Assembly (NCBI RefSeq): GCF_023147505.1
Contig: NZ_JAHXPB010000002.1
Span: 310,001 to 374,000 of the forward strand
Direction: 5' to 3'
Length of the DNA: 64,000 bases
Origin: Brevundimonas sp. EYE_349
GTDB lineage: Bacteria; Pseudomonadota; Alphaproteobacteria; Caulobacterales; Caulobacteraceae
The notes beneath the pieces are model-generated. The model had not been told where the DNA came from and ran no database searches. It saw only the letters and a program-made list of their open reading frames with translations. How positions within the stretch are numbered: position 1 is the stretch's first letter; every line of letters begins with the position of its first letter. Both the position numbers and the translations under genes were made by a program. Below are positions 60,188-64,000 of this stretch, piece after piece.

Positions 60188-60204
60188 CCTGACTTTTTGT
60201 CAGG
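60188..60204. promoter_or_regulatory. CCTGAC palindrome upstream of the membrane-protein/XRE operon
   Basis: CCTGAC-TTTTT-GTCAGG, 6-bp perfect arms, 52 bp before the operon start, with a second CAACCTGAC direct copy at 60158-60166. Matches the site at 59520-59535. Confidence 0.6.
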
Positions 60205-60243
60205 ACATCTCAACATTCATCCACCGCTTCTCCGCACCCGCCG

Positions 60244-61206
60244 ATGGCGATAGTATGCGCCATGCCCGCCGCCCCGCGCATCGCCCCATCGGTTCTGTTC
60301 ACGCCCCAGGAATGGGCGCCGTTTCAGAGGCGCGCGGCCTGGGCCGGGCCGCTGCTAGTCGTGCATTGCTGGGTGGTGATCGTCCTGGCCGTGACGGCGG
60401 GCGTCGTCCTGCCCTGGCTGACCCCGCTGTGCGTCATGATCGTCGGGACCCGCCAACTGGGCCTGGCCATCTTGATGCACGAGGCGGCGCACGGCGGTCT
60501 GTCCAGATCGCCCCGCCTGAACGATTTCCAGGGCCACTGGCTGTGCGCCGTGCCCATCGGCGCCTCCTTGGCGGCCTATCGCCCCTATCACCTGACCCAT
60601 CACCGTTTCGCCCAGCAGGCCGAGGATCCCGACCTGATGCTGTCGGCGCCCTTCCCCGTCAGCCCGGCCTCCTTGCGGCGAAAGCTGATCCGCGACCTGA
60701 CGGGCCAGACCTTCTTCAAACAGCGGGTGCTGCTGCCGCTGGCGCAGCGTCGTTCGACACCGCCCGGCGAAGCGACCCACGACTATGAATCCATCGTGAC
60801 CGGCCGGTCCGTCCTAGCCTTCCTGATCTTCAACGCCGTCCTGCTGGCGGGCTTCGTCGCAGGCGGAATCTGGTGGGCCTTCTTCGCCCTGTGGCTTTTG
60901 CCGATGGCGACGTGGTTTCCGATGGTGACGCGACTGAGGAACATCGCCGAACACGCCTGCGTCGAGGGTTCGGCCGTCGACCCTTTTCGCGCCGCCCGCA
61001 CCACCCGCGCCGCCTGGTGGGAGCGCGCCTTCATCGCCCCCTACTGGGTCAACTTCCACGCCGAACACCACCTGTTCATGCATGTGCCCTGCTGGAAGCT
61101 GCCCCGTCTTCACCGCGCCATCCACGCCCGACCGCAGGCCGAGGCCATGGAGGTGTCGCAGGGCTATCTGGACGTGATCCGAACCGCGACCCGCCGCCCT
61201 GCATGA
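60244..61206 (+). CDS. Fatty acid desaturase (membrane di-iron)
   Basis: 320-aa integral membrane desaturase; the second ATG, six codons in, is a possible start. The three His boxes that bind the di-iron centre are LMHEAAHGG (about 78-86, HEAAH), YHLTHHRFA (HxxHH) and FHAEHHLFMHVP (HxxHH). Four hydrophobic segments are visible. Family members insert double bonds into acyl chains or hydroxylate carotenoids and sphingoid bases; the substrate is undefined. The methyltransferase start overlaps its stop by 4 bp, so they are co-transcribed. Confidence 0.9.
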   Translation: MAIVCAMPAAPRIAPSVLFTPQEWAPFQRRAAWAGPLLVVHCWVVIVLAVTAGVVLPWLTPLCVMIVGTRQLGLAILMHEAAHGGLSRSPRLNDFQGHWLCAVPIGASLAAYRPYHLTHHRFAQQAEDPDLMLSAPFPVSPASLRRKLIRDLTGQTFFKQRVLLPLAQRRSTPPGEATHDYESIVTGRSVLAFLIFNAVLLAGFVAGGIWWAFFALWLLPMATWFPMVTRLRNIAEHACVEGSAVDPFRAARTTRAAWWERAFIAPYWVNFHAEHHLFMHVPCWKLPRLHRAIHARPQAEAMEVSQGYLDVIRTATRRPA

Positions 61207-61853
61207 CGATCACGGACCCCGCCGCCTTCATCCGCGACAATACGCGGCTGCAAACCGTGCCGCACGCGCCAGAGATATCTCTATGGCTGGCGGACGAGAT
61301 CACACCGATCTGGCGGCTGACGGAGGAGGAGCTGGGCGAGATGGGCCTGCCGCCGCCCTTCTGGGCCTTCGCCTGGGCGGGCGGGCAGGCGCTCAGCCGC
61401 TACATCCTGGATCACCCGCATGAGGTCGCGGGCAAGCGTGTGCTGGACTTCGCCGCCGGTTCGGGCCTGGTCGGCGTGGCGGCCATGAAGGCGGGCGCGG
61501 CCTCGGTCCTGTGCGCCGACATCGATCCCTTCTGCCAGGCCGCCGTCGCCGCCAATGCCACGGCCAACGATGTGACGCTGGCGTTCACCCAGACCAATCT
61601 GCTGGACGCCCCGCCGCCGGAGGTCGAGGTGATCTGCGCCGGCGACATCTGCTACGAACGCCCGATGACCGACGCCGTCCTGGCCTGGCTGGCCTTGGCC
61701 CGCGAAAAGGGGACGCGCGTCCTGATCGGCGATCCGGGCCGCACCTATTTCCCGCGCACCGGCCTGGATTTCCTGGCCGAATACCGCGTTCCCACTTCGC
61801 GAGAACTGGAGGACCAGGAGATCAAACGGTCCTCCGTCTGGGCCATGCCCTAA
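61203..61853 (+). CDS. Class I SAM methyltransferase, ETF-beta lysine methyltransferase-like
   Basis: 216-aa protein from the ATG at 61203 (ATGA overlap with the desaturase). It shows the seven-beta-strand pattern with motif I VLDFAAGSGLVGVAAMKAGA, motif post-I CADIDPFCQAAV and motif II VICAGDICYERPMTDAVLAW. The N-terminal LPPPFWAFAWAGGQALSRYI is characteristic of the family of bacterial ETF-beta and ribosomal-protein lysine methyltransferases (METTL20-like), one of which acts on ETF-beta in Agrobacterium. If so, it would modify the electron acceptor of the acyl-CoA dehydrogenases in this window. Assignment is inferential. Confidence 0.75.
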   Translation: MTITDPAAFIRDNTRLQTVPHAPEISLWLADEITPIWRLTEEELGEMGLPPPFWAFAWAGGQALSRYILDHPHEVAGKRVLDFAAGSGLVGVAAMKAGAASVLCADIDPFCQAAVAANATANDVTLAFTQTNLLDAPPPEVEVICAGDICYERPMTDAVLAWLALAREKGTRVLIGDPGRTYFPRTGLDFLAEYRVPTSRELEDQEIKRSSVWAMP

Positions 61854-61864
61854 GCGGCCCCGCT

Positions 61865-62428
61865 TTAAGCGGATTGCCCCTGGTGCCGCCCCTCGCCGAA
61901 TTCCTCGATCATCCTGGCGTTGAAGGCCGGGATGTCGTCGGGGCAGCGGCTGGTGACCAGGCCCTGGTCCACCACCACCTCTTCATTGACCACATCAGCC
62001 CCCGCGTTCTTCAGGTCGGTGCGGATGCTCTCGAACGCGGTCATCGTACGCCCCTCGACCACGCCCGCCTCGATCAGCAGCCACGGCGCGTGACAGATGG
62101 CGGCGACCGGCTTTCCCGCATCGAAGAAGGCCCGCACGAAGGCCACGGCGTCCGCATCGGCGCGCAGCAGGTCCGGGTTGGCCACCCCGCCCGGCAGCAG
62201 CAGGGCCGAATAGGCCGCGGCGTCCGCCGCCGCCACCGCCTTGTCGGCCGTCACCTTGTCCCCCGGCGTCAGATGGTCGAAGCCCTGGAACTCTCCGGCC
62301 TTCAGCGACACGATCTCGACCACCGCCCCCGCATCCTTCAGCGCCTTCATCGGTTCATTCAGTTCGATCAGCTCGACGCCGTCGGTCGCCAGGATGGCGA
62401 CGGTCTTGCCGGAAAGGGTCTGGGCCAT
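61865..62428 (-). CDS. DJ-1/PfpI family type 1 glutamine-amidotransferase-like protein
   Basis: 187-aa protein of the DJ-1/PfpI superfamily, probably a chaperone, deglycase or protease-like enzyme in stress protection. Start ATG 62428 (MAQTLSGKTVAILATDGVEL), with GGAG upstream. The nucleophile Cys is in PVAAICHAPWLLIEAG (about residue 105) with the neighbouring His; LPGGVANPDLLR forms the Glu/oxyanion loop region. The C-terminal TSRCPDDIPAFNARMIEEFG is characteristic. It converges on the desaturase-methyltransferase operon with 11 bp between stops. Confidence 0.92.
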   Translation of the reverse strand: MAQTLSGKTVAILATDGVELIELNEPMKALKDAGAVVEIVSLKAGEFQGFDHLTPGDKVTADKAVAAADAAAYSALLLPGGVANPDLLRADADAVAFVRAFFDAGKPVAAICHAPWLLIEAGVVEGRTMTAFESIRTDLKNAGADVVNEEVVVDQGLVTSRCPDDIPAFNARMIEEFGEGRHQGQSA

Positions 62429-62534
62429 GGGACATGCTCCGTTTTGGAAAGGGGTTCGGCGCCATGAACCCACGGCAAGTCAAAGGGTTGCGGCTCCGCT
62501 TGGCGCTAACGACCGTCCGCCCCACATATCCCCC

Positions 62535-62924
62535 ATGCGAATGCTCCTGACCCTGACGACACTATTGGCGGCCTCCGCGACGCCCGTTCTGGCCCAGATT
62601 TATCCCGCACCCGGCCGCCCCTACGGCGCCTATCCGGGCGGCGTCCCGGCCGCCATCGCGGACCAGCATCGCTATGAGAACGACCGCCTGCGCGCCCAGT
62701 CTCAGGCCAACGCCGACCAGGCCCATCAGCAGCAGATCGAGACCCAGCTTCGCCTGCGCGCCATCGAATCCGCGCGCGAACCGACGGCGCCGTCCGCCCT
62801 GCCGCCCCGGCCCCTCTACAGCCCCGAACAGGAACGGGCGCTGCGCCAGTCCGCCGCCAAACGCCGCCAGGAAACCGCGCAAGGGGTCAGTCAGATCGAC
62901 GCCTGGCTGGACCGTCCGCATTAA
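62535..62924 (+). CDS. Hypothetical exported protein, Gln/Ala-rich
   Basis: 129-aa protein. Signal peptide 1-21 (MRMLLTLTTLLAASATPVLA) precedes a short, Pro/Gly/Tyr-rich stretch (YPAPGRPYGAYPGG) and a long helix with many Gln, Arg and Ala (AQSQANADQAHQQQIETQLR). No family is recognised. The composition suggests a periplasmic coiled coil. Start ATG 62535. It precedes the zinc metallopeptidase gene by 71 bp; no strong link in function is seen. Confidence 0.7.
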   Translation: MRMLLTLTTLLAASATPVLAQIYPAPGRPYGAYPGGVPAAIADQHRYENDRLRAQSQANADQAHQQQIETQLRLRAIESAREPTAPSALPPRPLYSPEQERALRQSAAKRRQETAQGVSQIDAWLDRPH

Positions 62925-62995
62925 GGCGACGCATCCCTTCCCTCTCCCCCGCGTTCCGGCCTAGCTTAAGGCAGGGATCAGGCGGAGAACGACAT

Positions 62996-63847
62996 ATGCG
63001 CTGGCAGGGCGGACGGACGGGCGGCGGGGTCGAGGACCGGCGCGGCATGGGCGGCGGCGCCATTGCAGGCGGCGGCATCGGCGTGGGCGTCCTGGCCCTG
63101 ATCGGCTATTTCGTCTTCGGCATAGACCCATCCACCACGACCCAGTTGGCCAGCCAGCTGGGCGGGGTCGGCGCCTCGGAACAGCAGGGACAGGTCGGCA
63201 CGCCCAAGGATCAGGCCGGACGCTTTGTCGATGTGATCGGCAGCAACATCGACGATGTCTGGTCCCAGAAGCTGAAAGGCTATCAACCGCCGAAGGTCGT
63301 GATCTACGAACAGGGCACCCAGACCGGCTGCGGCTATGGCCAGTCGGCCATGGGCCCCTTTTACTGCCCCACTGACAAGACCGTCTATCTGGACCTGGGC
63401 TTCTGGCAGGAGATGGAGACCCAGCTGGGCGCATCCGGCGCCGACTTCGCCCGCGCCTATGTCATAGCCCATGAGTTCGGCCACCACGTCCAGACCCTGA
63501 CGGGAACCTCGGATCAGGTTCGCCAGGCCCAACAACGTGCGCGCGGCCAGGGCGAGGCCAATCGGTATTCCGTCGCGCTGGAGCTCCAGGCCGACTGCTA
63601 CGCCGGTGTCTGGGCCAAGAACGCCGCGGCCGTCTCGAACGGTCAGGTCGCGCTGGAGCCCGGCGACATCGAGGAAGGCATGAAAACCGCCCAGGCCATC
63701 GGCGACGACACCCTGCAACGGCGCGGCGGCGGACGTGTCTCGCCCGAAAGCTTCACCCACGGTTCCTCGGCCCAGCGGGTCGAATGGCTGCAGCGCGGCT
63801 ATCAGTCGGGCGACCCCGCGTCCTGCGACACCTTCGGCGGCGCCTGA
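62996..63847 (+). CDS. YpfJ-family neutral zinc metallopeptidase (membrane-anchored)
   Basis: 283-aa putative metallopeptidase. A Gly-rich cytoplasmic start is followed by one membrane helix (about 22-42, IGVGVLALIGYFVFG) and a periplasmic domain. The zinc motif is AYVIAHEFGHHVQTLTGTSD (HExxH, His about 159 and 163) with a downstream ALELQADCYAGVWA (third ligand). CGYGQSAMGPFYCPTDKTVY supplies a disulfide pair. The family is conserved, but natural substrates are unknown. Start ATG 62996. Pgm follows 37 bp later. Confidence 0.92.
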   Translation: MRWQGGRTGGGVEDRRGMGGGAIAGGGIGVGVLALIGYFVFGIDPSTTTQLASQLGGVGASEQQGQVGTPKDQAGRFVDVIGSNIDDVWSQKLKGYQPPKVVIYEQGTQTGCGYGQSAMGPFYCPTDKTVYLDLGFWQEMETQLGASGADFARAYVIAHEFGHHVQTLTGTSDQVRQAQQRARGQGEANRYSVALELQADCYAGVWAKNAAAVSNGQVALEPGDIEEGMKTAQAIGDDTLQRRGGGRVSPESFTHGSSAQRVEWLQRGYQSGDPASCDTFGGA

Positions 63848-63884
63848 TCGCCGCCTGTTTCCCACAAAGATTGATTGACTGACG

Positions 63885-64000
63885 ATGCATGACCGCGCCG
63901 GAAAGACCGCACGCCCCGAAGACCTGATCGACCTGGACGCCCTGCTCGACGCCTATGAGAGCGTGCGGCCAGACTTGGCCGATCCGACGCAGCGGGTCGT
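63885..64000 (+). CDS. pgm: Phosphoglucomutase, N-terminal fragment
   Basis: The open frame from the ATG at 63885 runs to the window edge (38 complete codons). It reads MHDRAGKTARPEDLIDLDAL, then LDAYESVRPDLADPTQRVV, which matches the start of alpha-D-glucose-specific phosphoglucomutase (E. coli Pgm: HNRAGQPAQQSDLINV). The rest of the roughly 540-aa enzyme, including the catalytic serine, lies outside. It interconverts glucose 1- and 6-phosphate. Confidence 0.8.
   Translation, partial: MHDRAGKTARPEDLIDLDALLDAYESVRPDLADPTQRV

Overview
The window is chromosomal DNA from a high-GC alphaproteobacterium, most likely of the order Caulobacterales and probably Brevundimonas-like. This is inferred from the GC-rich codon use, the Caulobacterales-type TonB-dependent receptor, the aa3 oxidase cluster and the small palindromic repeats; no rRNA gene is present to confirm it. 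About 66 protein genes fill nearly all the sequence. I saw no tRNA, rRNA, CRISPR array, prophage or transposase gene. The first gene (lepA, minus strand) and the last (pgm, plus strand) run off the window.

Layout. 1-6.8 kb: lepA 5' part, a two-gene RND efflux pump, and a divergent LysR/VOC pair. 6.9-11 kb: TonB-dependent receptor and NhaA antiporter. 11-14.3 kb: a repeat-bearing gap, selO, a DUF2975/HTH pair and a DoxX gene interrupted by a stop codon. 14.4-18.1 kb: a MerR regulator with two acyl-CoA dehydrogenases and a small zinc-ribbon protein. 18.2-24.7 kb: a YefM-YoeB module whose toxin lacks its normal stop, ubiB, rsmE, gshA, and a ParDE module overlapping a DUF72 gene. 24.7-34.6 kb: alcohol dehydrogenase, acetoacetyl-CoA reductase, gloB, a methyltransferase, the overlapping sixA-DUF952-pyrD set, a hybrid histidine kinase, vsr, a peroxiredoxin and YqgE. 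34.6-44 kb: an outer-membrane barrel, a fused PP2C phosphatase/Ser-Thr kinase, a GGDEF-EAL protein, RimJ, a TetR regulator with its divergent target, and a SulP transporter. 44-46.6 kb: cold-shock gene, a decayed alpha/beta hydrolase, MAPEG and FMN reductase. 46.6-54.6 kb (minus strand): the cytochrome c oxidase cluster ctaC-ctaD-ctaB-(56-aa protein)-ctaG-ctaE-DUF983-surf1, followed by an M16 peptidase. 54.8-64 kb: PadR-DUF1700-GIN operon, ubiA, a DUF3298 lipoprotein, a secreted hydrolase with an XRE/membrane-protein pair, a fatty-acid desaturase with a methyltransferase, a DJ-1/PfpI protein, a zinc metallopeptidase and the start of pgm.

Most genes are ordinary housekeeping or envelope functions. 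The distinctive material is small-scale. A 34-bp hairpin repeat is present twice, with a compensatory base pair; one copy is inserted in frame in selO and the other supplies the C-terminus of SURF1 at the unclear start of the M16 peptidase. Three genes (yoeB, doxX, an alpha/beta hydrolase) have a single-codon stop gain or loss. Many regulators have well-formed palindromes beside them (LysR, MerR, YefM, TetR, DUF2975/HTH, XRE). I did not find a convincing wholly new multi-gene system; the strongest leads are the hairpin repeat, the extended YoeB and the XRE/membrane-protein/hydrolase unit with matched operators.
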